64,000 bases of DNA from Blakeslea trispora (Eukaryota > Mucoromycota > Mucoromycetes > Mucorales > Choanephoraceae): positions 80,711 to 144,710 of the forward strand of contig JAIWNE010000084.1 of assembly GCA_025331445.1 (NCBI GenBank), in the 5' to 3' direction. Shown here piece after piece: positions 1-12,442 of the stretch. How positions within the stretch are numbered: the stretch's first letter is position 1; each line of letters begins with the position of its first letter. Both the position numbers and the translations under genes were made by a program. The notes beneath the pieces were generated by a model, which did not search any database, was not told the DNA's origin, and was given only the letters and a program-made list of their open reading frames with translations.

Positions 1-706
1 AAGGGAACTTACATAAAGTCCTTGATAGGGTGATTTCATTTTTAGTGTGACTTTTATTTATTATTTAGGACCATGAATAGCAATGTCAGTCAATGAAGGA
101 CTTGTGCTCTGTTATGCGATTGAATTGTCCTCTTAGACTATGAACCAGTCAATTGTAAGTTGACAGCTCTGCGAACATATTCTCTTCGTTATCAAAATGC
201 GAACTTGTTCAAAATTAAAAGCTTAGGTACCTTTAATTTTTTGATGTCATTACTGCAGCTAAGAGATTTTTCTACTTCAATTTTATTTAGAAAAAAATAA
301 AGTATGGTTCAGAGAGAGCATGTACCACATCGTAAGTCGGAGTCAAGTCAACAGGGATTGTCATAGGAATGAAAAACAATGGAGAGGGGAAGGGTCTGTA
401 AACGTAGTGATATGTGCTCTCTTTCAATGCAATTTAAGCCCTTTTCTTTCCTTTAAGCAATTGTGCTTTTCTCAATGTACAGTACGTTTCCCGAAATGGC
501 ACATTGAAAAGAGCAAAGTTGACAAAGACGGCTTCATGAGCTTTTGGAGTGAGCAAGAAAGATTGAGCTTGAAATGGCAAGATGCTTGAAAAAGAGATGT
601 ACACCTTATTTCAATCACAGAAGAAACCTCATTTAATTACTTGCAATAATTGTATCACTTGTATTCATTAGTCTTTTTATTTATTTTATTTATTCTGCTT
701 CTGCCT
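1..706. other. Intergenic region, no supported gene
   Basis: I see no gene here. One open frame at 320-589 has no recognisable domain or intron structure. The last ~50 bases before 707 are pyrimidine-rich, as expected for the leader of the next gene. If that stretch is translated it gives a run of hydrophobic residues that can mimic a signal anchor. Confidence 0.5.
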
Positions 707-2044
707 ATGTCTCCAACAAGCAGTGCTGTCGACTTTTTATACTGTCCAGCAGCACCTAGTGAGAAGCTATACAAAGCAACTCGCCGGGCTAACGATCTGT
801 TTGAACGCCATCAGTACACAGAGGCTATTGTCGAATATACCAAAATACTTCAGGCCTCGAATGAGCTTAATGAAGACGACTGCACAGAATATCTTGCATT
901 GATTCTATCCAATCGAAGTGCAAGTTATTTAAAAACATTTGATTATGAAAGTGCAGCATTAGATGCTTTAAAAGCCACTGAACTTGCGCCTAAATGGGCA
1001 AAGGTAACCTAGCGAGACAAAAACATGAAAAACTCTTGAATTAATTGCTTTCCTTTATATAGGCACATTTTCGATATGGCGAGTCACTTTTAAAGTTTGA
1101 CAGATTTGATCAAGCAATAGATGCTTTTAAAATAGCGGCGAGTCTAGAAGAGCCAATGAAGGCAAAGGAAATATCGAAATACGTCTCCAAAGCGTTAATA
1201 GATCGAGACAGTTATCTGATGGGAATTAGAATAATTCAACTTATATCAGGAGAGGATATCGCTCTAGAAAAGAGCGTTCTGAATCCCATTCAGTCCAAGC
1301 TAAATGAGCTTGCAGCACATATGAAGAACATTATTCATGTCATTGTAGATATCAAAACTAAAAACTGTATACTTGTAGATGCGGTATTGTCTAGACAGAT
1401 ATGTGGACATGATCGAGCTACTAATCTCTTTTTTTTTCTTATTCAAGTGTTGGGATATAGATGGAATCTTGAAATATGTGGATGAACATGGTTATGCAGT
1501 TGTTGCTGCTGTAGTGACACATTATCATTTTGATCATATCGGAGGCTCCCCACCACCACCTTATGACACATTGCCCATCAAGATTTCAGGACTCTCTACA
1601 CTCCTGAAGCGGATGCCCCATATCAAGGCCTATATTCATCCATCTGATATACCCTATTTACAGCAAACAAATCCTCACATACAAGACAATCGGCTTGTTC
1701 CTTCTAATACAGATCTAACTGATCATTTAACAGTAGGACATGTCCATATTGAGTTCATCCATACTCCCGGACACACACCAGGCTCTCAAGCTTTACTTGT
1801 GAATAAATCTAGACTTTTAGTAGGTGATACCCTTTTATGCCAAGGGCATTGTGGTCGAACAGATCTACCTGGAGGAAATAGAAAGGCCATGGAAAATACT
1901 CTGAGAAATGTACTAGGCTCATTAGATGATCGCATCATTGTATATCCGGGACATGACTACGGAACTACTTGGTCTACCATTGGTATAGAGCGAGAAAATG
2001 GTTGCCTTGGTGAAGATCTTGTAGGGTTTGGCATGGTTGTGTAA
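707..2044 (+). CDS. TPR domain fused to metallo-beta-lactamase-fold hydrolase
   Basis: Three exons (707-1003, 1063-1383, 1448-2044), all phase 0, give 404 aa. Residues ~10-140 look like tetratricopeptide repeats (helical pairs ending LALILSNRSASYLK and LKATELAPKWAK). The C-terminal half is a metallo-beta-lactamase fold: the THYHFDHIGG motif (H231, H233, D235, H236), then HTPGHTPGS, VGDTLLCQGHCGRTD and YPGHDYG supply the remaining metal ligands in the order seen in glyoxalase II / persulfide dioxygenase-type hydrolases. The substrate cannot be deduced. TPRs usually bind a protein partner such as a chaperone C-terminus. I chose the ATG at 707 because the frame upstream of it has no ATG and is a pyrimidine-rich leader. 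Only 142 bp separate the stop from the eRF1 start. Confidence 0.82.
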
Positions 2045-2186
2045 CCCCAGTAGCTTCTCTATCAAAGCCACCTAAATTGGTGTGGTTTTTTTTCGGACTA
2101 AAAAAAATAAAATACACTAAGATTTTTTTTTATTTTGCCTTTTTTTCTCTTCTTTTTCTTTTAAAGCAAGCGAAACAGAATACAAG

Positions 2187-3717
2187 ATGTCCTCCGCTCA
2201 ACCAGCTGATAACACTGACGAAAATGTCGAAATCTGGAAGATGAAGAAGTTGATCAAAAACCTCGAGATGGCCAGAGGGTAAGTAAATAGCTGAATGAAA
2301 TAATGTAATTTGCATATAAACATATATATTTGTTTTATTTAGTAACGGTACTTCCATGATTTCTCTTGTCATTCGTAAGTATACACGCAAACCAATGCAT
2401 TGAAAATGCATATGCAAGAAATACTGACAAATTCTTAAAGCTCCCAAGGATCAAGTCTCTCGTGTTGTTAAGATGTTGGCTGATGAATATGGTACTGCCT
2501 CTAACATTAAATCTCGTGTCAACCGTCTTTCCGTCTTGTCCGCTATTACTTCTACTCAACAGCGTTTGAAGTTATACACCAGAGGTGGGTCATCTATTAA
2601 TTTTAAAAAAAAGGAGAGAGAAAGACTAAAACTTTCCATCATTTGAATTATAGTACCTGACAATGGTTTGGTTGTTTACTGTGGTACCATCATTACTGAT
2701 GAAGGTAAAGAAAAGAAGGTCAACATTGATTTTGAGCCTCACAAGCCCATCAACACCTCTCTTTACTTGTGTGACAATAAGTTCCACGTCGAACCTTTGG
2801 CTGAATTGTTGGATAACGATGCTAAGTTTGGTTTCATTGTCATGGATGGTAACGGTACTCTTTTCGGTACTGTCAGTGGTAACGTACGTGATGTTATTCA
2901 CAAGTTGTCTGTCGATTTGCCCAAGAAGCACGGTCGTGGTGGTCAATCCGCCCTTCGTTTCTCCCGTCTTCGTGAAGAAAAGAGACACAACTATGTTCGT
3001 AAGATTGCTGAATTGGCTGTTCAACTCTTCATCACCAATGACAAGGTAAACTGTGCTGGTCTTGTTTTGGCCGGTTCTGCTGATTTCAAGACTGAATTGT
3101 CCCAATCAGACTTGTTCGATCCTCGTCTCCGTGCCAAGATTGTAAAGATTGTAGATGTCTCTTACGGTGGTGAAAACGGTTTTAACCAAGCTATCGAATT
3201 GTCTGCTGAAGCTCTTTCCAATGTCAAGTTCATCCAAGAAAAGCGTTTGATCAACGATTACTTTAGTGAAATCTCTCAAGATACTGGTAAGTACTGTTTC
3301 GGTATTGACGATACCTTGAAGGCTCTTGAAATGGGTGCTGTTGAGACTTTGATTGTCTGGGAAAACCTTGCTGCCAACCGTTACACCCTTCGTGATGCCT
3401 CCGGTAATGAAGTTATTGTCTACCCTAACCCTGAAGAAGAAAAGACCAAGTCCTTCATGGCCGATACCAGTGCTGATGCTACACCCAATTCCGAAATGGA
3501 AGTTATCGAAGTAATGCCCTTATTGGAATGGTTCACACTCAAGTATAAGGATTTCGGTGCTGCTCTTGAAATCATTACTGATCGTTCCCAAGAAGGTTCT
3601 CAATTTGTCAGAGGTTTTGGTGGTATTGGTGGTATCCTTAGATACCGTGTCAACTTTGAACAACTCAACTATGATTCTGACGAATTCATTTCTGACGATG
3701 ATGAAGAATACATCTAG
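2187..3717 (+). CDS. SUP45: Eukaryotic peptide chain release factor subunit 1 (eRF1)
   Basis: Four exons (2187-2278, 2343-2374, 2441-2584, 2654-3717) give 443 aa, close to the ~437 aa usual for the family. eRF1 recognises all three stop codons in the ribosomal A site and triggers peptidyl-tRNA hydrolysis with eRF3 in the cytosol. The decoding-domain NIKS motif is at residues 63-66 and the YxCxxxF motif at 127-133. The catalytic GGQ is at 185-187 within KHGRGGQSA. The C-terminus ends in an acidic tail (DDDEEYI), typical of the eRF3-binding domain. The coding sequence is rich in C/T-ending codons compared with neighbours (AAG, TTC, GGT), suggesting high expression. All three introns are 62-69 nt. 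No sign of damage. Confidence 0.98.
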
Positions 3718-3969
3718 ACCTTATAACTTTGTAAAGTGAATTCTTTTCTTTTTTGGATTGTTTCTTGATTTCCCCCTTTCTTTCCCCTTTCTCTGTCTAA
3801 CTTTGCCCCCTTACTATATATGTCTACCGCTTTTTGCCTCTCCACCTTTTTTTATTTTATAATTTTTATATACGCAATGCAAACAGAGTTTTGAGCCACA
3901 TGCATAAAAAAAAAGAAAAGAGATTTGTAATAAAATTGTATTTTGTCCAACTTATCCATGACTCGACTC

Positions 3970-6065
3970 TTAATAATAGTATGTGTACACAGCCTGTTGT
4001 ATAATTGTTATTGTTTTAGTATTTTGGCATGCATGAAACGAAAAGAGACAAACCTTTTTGTCTTGCTTCTCAGATTCTTCCTTTCTTACAGACATCTTCT
4101 GGTTTTGGCGGTATAATAAGTAACTAGTGAGGGCTGAAAATCCAGCGCCCAACAAGGCAGAACAAAGATTAAATGTGTTTCCGAAATCTATCGCATTGAT
4201 GTCAATACATTTATCGATATTAGTTGAGGCTATAGCCTTACAGTAATTAGGTGCATGATTGAGTGGATACAGGTAGGAGGCAATAATGCTTCCTGCATTT
4301 CCTATTGTAACAACTACTGCTACTGCAATAGCCCGGATTTCTAATCTTGGAAAATTTACGGCAGACCATCCCAAATTACTAGGCGCTATGAGATACATCT
4401 TAGTCTATCGCTTCCTTTCAGTTCTATCTACTTTTGAACTCACTTTGAAAGCCCAATCCTACAGGAATAACAAACAAGCAAGCGTAGCGGGCTATTACAA
4501 ATGATCGTCATCAGCGACAAACTTGTTCCCAAACCAGGAATATGCAAACAAAACAAAGCAAGCTTACCCCACCGTCCTTGAACAAAAAGGAGTGACATAT
4601 AGCCAAAGCCGGAAATCAGGAAACCTATCGTTATTATTATACCACGCTTATTATGATACCTGTCGGATATCAAGCCCCCTAAAATGACCGCAATGGTTCC
4701 AGCAAGATTAGGAGGAGCAGTAAGTAGCTGAGTGGTCAGGACTGGAAAGCCAAATCCACTAATAATGGTCGGTAAGAATACTTGACAACTGACTGCACTA
4801 ATTACGTTGAAAAAGAAGACAATGGAAAACAAACCAGTCTTCCAATCGGCGATTGCTTCAACTATGGTTTTCAGTGTTGTCTTAGCCTGATGATCTTCTT
4901 TTTGCATGCGTATGTATTCACGGTGTACTGCTTTTTGTGCAGGTGTTAACCATGTTGTTTTATCTATGCTTTCAATCAAACAAAAATAAGAAACAACACT
5001 AAGACAAATGGTTGGGACGCTTTCAAGTATAAACAAGTACTGCCAACCATGAAGCCCCTTATGTCCTTCCAAAAAGGCAGTACCATAGGCAATCGGGCCA
5101 GATACAACGCCTGAAAGTGTATTCATTGAAAGCAACATAGCAATCCTAAGCCCAATTTTGCGAGGATGATACGCTTGAGACATCACATACAGAATGCCAG
5201 GAATGTATCCACTTTCAGCTGCACTTATCAAATTAAACAATGATGGCATGAATATTTAGTACTTGTGTAACAGATCAAACAGTTTACCCAAGTAGCAATC
5301 TGCAGATGAGCAAGCCCTGAAAGTCCTTTGCAAAAGCCATACACAATGTTACAATGCCCCATGCTAGCATGATAAATGAAAGCCATGTACGTGGATTGGT
5401 TCGCTTTAACATGATATTGAAGGGCACTTCAAAAATAATCTTTTGTTTTTTGTAAGCGTGATTAATTATATTTTAGATAAAGAGGTAAACAAGACTAACT
5501 CAATACTTACATAGGTGATGTAGAAGGCTGAGATAACGCTACTCAATTCTGCTGGTGTCAACTAACATGGGAATATATAAAAGTTCATTCTTTGAACAAA
5601 CAACGCTTCCTCGTTCTTCTTTCCCTCACTCCTTGTTTGTATTGTGTTCTTTTGTGCAGTTACTTACGTGCAAATCAATATGTATTCCAGCCAGACTATA
5701 CGCATACAATATGTATATAAATAATGGTTTTTTTTTTTCAAAAACAAAGAAAGTGGGATAACTTACGTTGCATTGCCAACGTTTGCACGATCAATGAAAT
5801 CCATGAAATAGAAAATACAAAATAATGGCATTATTTTCAGGTCAAAGATTCGAGTGATTTTTTTGATTTCTGCCTCTTTGTCTGAAATAGTGGCTATCAG
5901 CCTGAAATCACTTGAATCATCATTATCTTGGATTTTATATGTGATATCTGACAAATTATGATGACTTTCTCTTGAAAAATCTTTGACAGGCATCTTCGAA
6001 GTTGAGATTGTATCTAAGTCAAGGGTTGTACTACTAGATTCTGTAAGACCAGCTTTTGTTGGCAT
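3970..6065 (-). CDS. MFS transporter, anion:cation symporter (Dal5/allantoate permease-like)
   Basis: Six exons on the minus strand (6065-5767, 5695-5668, 5561-5511, 5439-5288, 5223-4523, 4385-3970) give about 548 aa. The second exon is only 28 nt. The protein has a hydrophilic N-terminus of ~80 residues and then the family signature: CIFYFMDFIDRANVGNA in helix 1, LTPAELSSVISAFYITY in helix 2, IIFEVPFNIMLKR, and GAAESGYIPGILYVMSQAY near helix 5. This matches fungal Dal5-like permeases for organic anions (allantoate, nicotinate, pantothenate and similar); the substrate is not readable from sequence. The exon 5/6 junction is the least certain. I chose donor 4522 because the spliced frame then reads GTTPSNLGW into the helix-11 region. 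The last ~20 residues might be altered by one further small intron. Confidence 0.85.
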
Positions 6066-6493
6066 ATAGATACAGAATTATAAAAAAGTGCAAAAAGAGA
6101 GAAAAAAAAAGAGAGAGAGTGTGTGTGTGTGTATTTTATATAATTTATTTCAGGTACCTTTTGAACTTTTATGCAAAATAGAAACAAAAACCTTGTTTGT
6201 ATGCAAGAGAGGTCAACAACAAAAGGAAACACATACATGCACACGAAAAGCTGAAACTAGATTTCAAGAATTTGCTAAAAAGCATTTTAGGTTGCAATGC
6301 ATAAACTAATAATGCATACAAAGTTTTATGATTGGCATGAAGACATTGTTCTGTAGTGATTGCATGATAGTAATACTCTTTTTATTCCATAAAAGGAGAA
6401 GGAAGGGGGGTATTATGAATTAAGGATACATAAAGTTAATATTTGAATATAATGAGTATTCTAAAAAAGAAAATCTATAGGTTGATGGTAAAT

Positions 6494-8270
6494 CTAAATT
6501 TCGGTCTTTTCTAAACCAACAGGAATAGGCTCCTGAGGATCTGCTTCGTTGCTCAAACGTGCTCTCTTTTCGGCTTTCTTTCTACGGCTCTCGAGAATAA
6601 AAGCATCCTGATAGCCAGGAATCCAACCAAACAAAGTGCGGCCAATGCTTGGCTTCTTCACGCGAACAAACCAGATAGGAATAGCTAGAAGGCCAATGAT
6701 GATACAGATAATGTACTGATAGACACCATCAGAACCAGCATCAACTAAAGGAGCAATGACAAGATAGATATCAATGATGACGAAAAAAATGGCAAAAGGG
6801 AGCCAGATCTTGAAAGGTCGAGGAAGATCCTTTGTAGACTTTTTGAAACGCATGACAATCAAAGCAGCAACAGTGAAGCCATAGAATAGCCAGTAAATGA
6901 AACTGTACATCTTTGCAAGATAAGTAAAATCTCCTGGAATACACCAGATGGTAGCAATAACACCAACAAGTACAAGTGCATAAGCAGGTGTTTGTTGTCT
7001 CTTGGTCATCTTTCCAAAAAGAGGTGGCATGAAAACAGTATCTTCAGTGGCAGCTGTCAGAACAAGACGGGAGGCGGCCCAAACGTTACCATTGACTGCA
7101 CCAAAAGTAGACAAGACAACCATCAATGCAAAAAAGTAAGCACCGCCGGTACCCATAGAAACTGATCCTACTTGCATAGCAACAGTAGAAGAGGTAGCAA
7201 CAGTCTCGATAGGGAGAGTAGCAAAGTAAGCGATGTTGCCGAGAACATAAACCATAGTGACAAGGAAACAAGAAATTGCAATAGCGAGAGGTACGTTACG
7301 TTTGGGATTCTTGACTTCAGAAATACCATAATTCAAGTTGTTCCAACCATTGTATGAGAAAAGAGCCATGTACATAGCGGTACCATAATCAAGTGCATTA
7401 GTAGAGCTGTTATTGAAAGCGTTTTGGAAGTTAGCAGTATTGCCCTTGCCTAACCAGACCCAACCAATGATGATAATCATTGCAAGAGCTAAAAGCTTTG
7501 CACCGGTGAAAACGTTTTGGATCATAGCACCAGCTTTTTTACCAAATGCATTGAAAAGTACAACAACCCAAATACAAGCAATAGCTACAAGTTTCACAGC
7601 ATAATCCTGCATAACTACGTTTTTTCCTGATGGATCGCTAGGATCGTAATAGGCCATTTGCATAATATATTGAGCAAACACAGTAGCAATAGAAGCAGTA
7701 CCAATAGGGTTAGCAAGCAACAAGTTTGACCTTTTACAATAAAAGCAATCATTAGAATCATAAAATTGTGTCTTTTTTTTTTTCATAGATATCACTTACC
7801 ATGTAAAAGTTAAACCAAAACAGAGACCAAAAGCTGATTTCAAGTATTGATATTCACCGCCAGACTTGGTAATCATAGTACCCAATTCAGCGTAACAAAG
7901 GGCACCAATCATACTCAAAAAACCACCGATAGCCCAAACAATCAATGAAGGGCCAACAGCATGCACCTTCAAAGTGACAGGACCAGGGGAGGCAAAAATA
8001 CCACTACCAATAATAAGACCAACAATCTAGACAAATACAAAATCAAATAAGGACACAAAACTATTATCAATCATTTACATTACGTACCATGTTACAACTA
8101 CTAACAAGGCCCATATGAGGAACAGTAGCAGGTGTACCATCTTCATTTTCGGAATGATGGCTAGGTGTCATGGCACCTGACTCGATCGAGGTGATTGAGT
8201 TAGTTTTTTCTAATTGACTTCCATTTTCTGAAGACTTTGTGCCATTCAAAGCACCGAAAATCGACTTCAT
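6494..8270 (-). CDS. Amino acid permease, APC superfamily, LAT (SLC7-like) type
   Basis: Three exons (8270-8088, 8026-7800, 7730-6494) give 548 aa. The N-terminal ~60 residues are polar, then about 12 membrane segments follow. The first helix carries the LIIGSGIF motif (residues 65-72), the substrate-backbone binding loop of the APC superfamily. [20 protein letters not shown] and the later [15 protein letters not shown] segment are characteristic of the L-type/b(0,+) branch, so it probably moves neutral or large amino acids, perhaps methionine as in Mup1-like permeases; this is an inference. The cytosolic C-terminus is short and charged. It is the last gene before a long gene-poor tract. The start at 8270 is the first ATG; upstream is a T/C-rich leader. 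Confidence 0.92.
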
Positions 8271-10074
8271 TGAAGATAATGTATTAAAAAAAGAAAAGAA
8301 AAAGACGAGTCTCAAATCAAGAAGAGAAAAAAGGGAAAAATAGGAAAAGAAAACCTTTTCTTCTTTTAGTACCAAGGTTCCCGAAAAAAAAAATTGTCAG
8401 ATAAATTTAGTGCATGTCAAAGTAAGATGGAAAGAAACATGTAAAAAAAAATTTTTTTTACTGTATTTTGAGACAGCGATGCCACTACAATTTTCAATGA
8501 AATCTAATCATGCTTTAGTATATCTCTAACAAGACCTGTTACAGGTGTTAAAATAAGGCACATCTGATGGCTTACTTGTATTTCCTCTTAACCAAATAAT
8601 AATAATAGAATGAAATCATTAATCAAACAGAACGCTAAAATTGAAATAGAGCAAAGCCTTGCCTTTTATTTCTTTTTTCTCTCTCTTTTTTTTTTTTGCT
8701 TGCCTTCTTTATTCAATGCTCACTTTCCCGTATACTTTGTAATACATATTTTGCTATAAAGGGGCCGCAATTACATTCATTCCAAACAGGGTGCAAAGAC
8801 GAGTAAATTGATTTGACATGTTCTTCTCACGAATTGGATCTGGTAGCTTTGTGTTACAATCAAGCACAAACATAGTAAAAAGAAGGTTTGAGCGCAGCTT
8901 GACTGGAGATCAAATTAAACCATATCGCTGTCCAGTCTCAATTTCTATTTGATCTATTTCAAAACCAGCTCGAATCAAGAGTATACTAACTATAGTTATT
9001 TTACCAGGGCACATGATATAGCAATGAGCTACTTTGTAAGAAGAAGGTCAATGGATAGGCCCTTTGACATATAACATAGATGCTGCAAATGTCAAAATGT
9101 GCAATCTATTTCACAGTAAGAACAAGAAAGCTTCTAGAAAACTACAAGAAGTAAAGCATTTAGCTGCAAACTTGTAATAGTGTCAAAAGCTCTTTTCCTT
9201 GTAAATGATAGAGTGATCCATGTTAGAATTTCATTCATTGCTATCCTTTGACTAAAAAGATCTTCCAATTTTGCGGAGCTTGTTTCTCTTAAACAAGACA
9301 ATAAAAAAATGCTCCCTGGCAAACTCGAAAAATAATTTGTGAAACAACTAGAGAATCAAGCCTAGCTAACCAGCAGTTATTCCTTGAAATTAAACTGCTA
9401 TTATATCCAACAATGAAGCGTTGCTATGCCATCATTACAATTGCTTCTATTTACTATTTAGTTCAGTAACATGCGTAACCTCTGAGGGTGTTGTTTCAAA
9501 TTCAAAATCAATTGAGGTGTAGCCTCTATTGATTGCGCTTATGCCTCAATCAGACTTTCAATACTGCTATTGTGCTTTAGAATGTAGCTTTGCTCACAAA
9601 TGAGCAAAAACGATAGTTTTATTCACTTGTTTGAGGATACGAGACAAGGTTGTTTTATTTCTCTCGCGCAAGCTCTAAACAACCTAACACGTTTGCTATT
9701 CACAAAAACAAAGCAAATACTCTATAACACACCATGAGTTTGATTCCTAAGCCTTAAAGAGGTTTAGTCATCTGATTGTTTGTCATAATATAGCCATGGT
9801 AAAGCAGGAACAATCACATTGTAAGTAGTAAGTTAAAGGTATGAAAGTACAAAAGAGATATGCAATTCCATCGAAACTATTCATAAGGGTTTCTTGAGAG
9901 AAAAGACGTTTGTATTGAGCCTAACACCAAATATTTTCAATTGGAAAAACAAGTAAAATGACCAAGTATTGTGAGATTTTCCCTAGAAAAAAAAACATTT
10001 AAAGACTATTTCATTACTCGTATTTCAAAGCATTTGAAGCTCTTGTAACAATCTATGATATTACGGAATATATA
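8271..10074. other. Gene-poor AT-rich tract, nothing recognised
   Basis: About 1.8 kb upstream of the permease. It has stop codons in all frames, T/C runs near 8670 that probably belong to the permease promoter or leader, and no open frame with recognisable protein features. No tRNA-like fold was noticed. Confidence 0.5.
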
Positions 10075-10244
10075 CAGTAGCCGCTCGATTTAAGAGTGCT
10101 TGATATAAGAGTATTCTCAATATAAGAGTGCAATCATTTGACCTTAGATCGCTTCAAGTGCTTAAATACCTTTCAATTTAAGAGTATAAAATATAAAAGT
10201 GCATTTCTCGAGAATATGAACATTCTTAAATAAAGCGACTATAG
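10075..10244. mobile_element. MITE with pogo/Tigger-like terminal inverted repeats
   Basis: A 170 bp element flanked on both sides by TA. Its ends are imperfect inverted repeats of about 23 bp: the left end begins CAGTAGCCGCTCGATTTAAG and the right end, on the other strand, begins CTATAGTCGCTTTATTTAAG. The interior contains further partly palindromic repeats of the motif TTAAGAGTG / TATAAGAGT. TA target duplication and CAGT..CGCTCGAT-type ends are known for pogo/Fot1-group Tc1-mariner elements. There is no coding capacity, so it is a non-autonomous derivative. A diverged second copy lies at 60289-60443. Confidence 0.75.
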
Positions 10245-11827
10245 TACTTTAGATATGTGGTTACAGAAAGGGCTATTTTACTCTACTTTATACTTCTTTA
10301 TCGACACAAACAAAGATTCACGTAAAAGCAAATTAGGAAAGTTAGAAAAAAAAAGAAGGGATGATTATTTTCATGAAACCGCATTGCTAAATACTTTGAA
10401 TCTGTGATTTTTTGATAAACTCCTTACTAGTAAGGTATATTTTAAAAGTCAATGGTGCGATTATATCTACCACAACACATGGAGATATCACAAGAAGATA
10501 TTAAAAATAAAACTAATAAGCTGTTTGCAAAAGGTTAAGGTAAAATATTTGGCTTTCAGACTGTGATCTTCAAAAATTACCCAATTGAAGGTGAAAGTAC
10601 CTTAAATGTAACAGTGTTTTTTTTCCAGCGATCTATTTGACTAGCTGATATAGGCTATTAAGCCTTTTCCTTATTCATACTAATGACGATATCGTTGTCG
10701 CTCAATCTCTCTTTCTTTGCGCTCTTTTTTTCTTTTCTTGGAGTTCTATGCTTGCTGTCAGCTAAACAAAATATTTGTCCTACTAATAATGACACAACAA
10801 GGTAGGTTTCATCTATATTGACAGCATGATGTTCTTTTCGTACTGCTTGTCGTCCAAATTGTAGGTTGCGCTTTCTTGAAGTGTGTTCACTACAGAGTTG
10901 TATACTGTTCATTTTCCGTGCTTACTACAGAAAAGCTAAACAAGGAACAAGATATGCTGAGCGAAACATTTAATTGGATGAGAAAGATCAGTCGATCAAC
11001 ATATCAGCTGCAAACAGAGACCATTCCTTCCAAGGAAACTTGTCAGATAGGACTAAACCCTGTGTTGTCTTCCGATACACTCCAAGAACGCGTCTGACAG
11101 AGTGACACATACCTAGTTATTCTTTCAGCGCCTTTCTTTCGCCTGCTTGCTTATTATACTTGCCAACAAAAAGAAGGAGCGAAAAACAAACTAAACTATA
11201 ACTTTACAAGTCCTGATGAAAGAAGGGCTATCATTATTTACAACAACGCATGGCTCAGAAGGATTGTACTACATCTTTGTTCTTTGCAGCAAAAACACAT
11301 AATCTTGCTACTTTGTTATAAAGCACGTTTGCATAATAATATGGTATGAAAAAGCAGCCTGAAGTTCAAAGAATAGGGCTCACTTGACCTCTTGGTTCAG
11401 GTCAAATTTCACCTATCATCATTTCGGATTCAACTGGTTGAGCCCTGTTTCGGTCCCGAATCAGATGATCTTACAACAAAAATAGGTATTATTGACGAAA
11501 AATATAGAGCGTAAAACCAGTTAAATTGATTGGAGAAAGCTAATATCGCAAGTGCCATAAAAGGAATAGAGGCAAATATACGTGCACAAATGCATATTCA
11601 TTTTGTTTGTTATGTGTTATAAAGTGCTACGATATTTCGCCAAACAAAATTCTTCTTGACTGATCTGCTTCGTTAGAGAAAAAAATAAAGTAGCATATGA
11701 ATTTTGTCTTTATTGTTTATCATGACCAAAAGCAAGAAATTTTTATTTACGTTAATGGAAGGGGGGGGGGAATATTTACAGCTACAAACAAATGATGATG
11801 CATATATAGAGGGAGGGTATTATTGTA
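10245..11827. other. Gene-poor tract, no supported gene
   Basis: No convincing gene. An 84-residue minus-strand frame at 10658-10912 ends in a lysine-rich stretch and may be a relic of something, but I could not match it. A run of ten G at 11761-11770 lies just beyond the stop of the next gene. Confidence 0.45.
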
Positions 11828-12442
11828 TTAGAGCTTTGTTAATGATTGATTTGGGTCTGTGCAAATAAAATGATAGACCAGACATACAAGTGAAGCCAAG
11901 ATCAGTAATCGAAAAAATCGCCACAAGTATTCAGACACAAGCATGATGGTGTCGAAGTTGTTTTGATGAGTGGTTGTATGGATAGCTTCGCTATGCATGG
12001 TGACTTGTTCGCTTGCTGGGTCTTTGAGTACTTGGTCAATTTCATCATTTTCGAGGCATGAAGAGCGTCTTCTTTCTTGTTGTTGCTCAAAATGGTCTTC
12101 CGCCAAGCGTTCGATTACATCTTGGCTACGAAACTGCTCTAATATAACATCAGCTACCACAGGCGCACCAGAACGAGCCAAAAAAGTTTCGAGTAATTCT
12201 TGAAATACGCCTTTTTGTTCCTCTTCCATCTTGGCTTCTTCTAAAGCAGCTTGAGCGAGTTCAATAAACTTGTCTTTGTCATGTCGGGAAAACTGTTGTT
12301 CATCGCCACTCTCATCTGTCCAGTTCTTATTCTTTTCGTCCAAAGTAAACCGATGGTAGGAAACGTCACGGTTTTTTTTCGATGTGTTATTGTTGCGATT
12401 GCGACGAATATTTGAATCTGTATTATATCTAGTAGTAATCAT
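11828..12442 (-). CDS. Hypothetical protein with C-terminal membrane anchor
   Basis: A single-exon frame of 204 aa from ATG 12442. I do not recognise the family. The N-terminal ~45 residues are basic and Asn/Arg-rich (NIRRNRNNNTSKKNR), followed by an acidic helical region (FIELAQAALEEAKMEEEQKG, then ELLETFLARSGAPVVADVIL) likely to form amphipathic or coiled helices. One hydrophobic segment (FFRLLILASLVCLVYHFI, ~173-190) sits about 14 residues before the end, the arrangement of a tail-anchored protein facing the cytosol. Even amino-acid composition and the leader before the ATG argue for a real gene. It stands alone between repeats. Function unknown. Confidence 0.65.
   Translation of the reverse strand: MITTRYNTDSNIRRNRNNNTSKKNRDVSYHRFTLDEKNKNWTDESGDEQQFSRHDKDKFIELAQAALEEAKMEEEQKGVFQELLETFLARSGAPVVADVILEQFRSQDVIERLAEDHFEQQQERRRSSCLENDEIDQVLKDPASEQVTMHSEAIHTTTHQNNFDTIMLVSEYLWRFFRLLILASLVCLVYHFICTDPNQSLTKL

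Noticed and set aside
320..589. 89-codon open frame
   Set aside because: No domain, no sensible leader or splice context; composition looks random.
2626..3105. Long minus-strand frame opposite eRF1
   Set aside because: Shadow of the strongly biased eRF1 coding sequence.
10658..10912. Possible end of a transposase (IDETY...KHRTPRKEK)
   Set aside because: Too short and degenerate to assign; lacks paired Cys residues.
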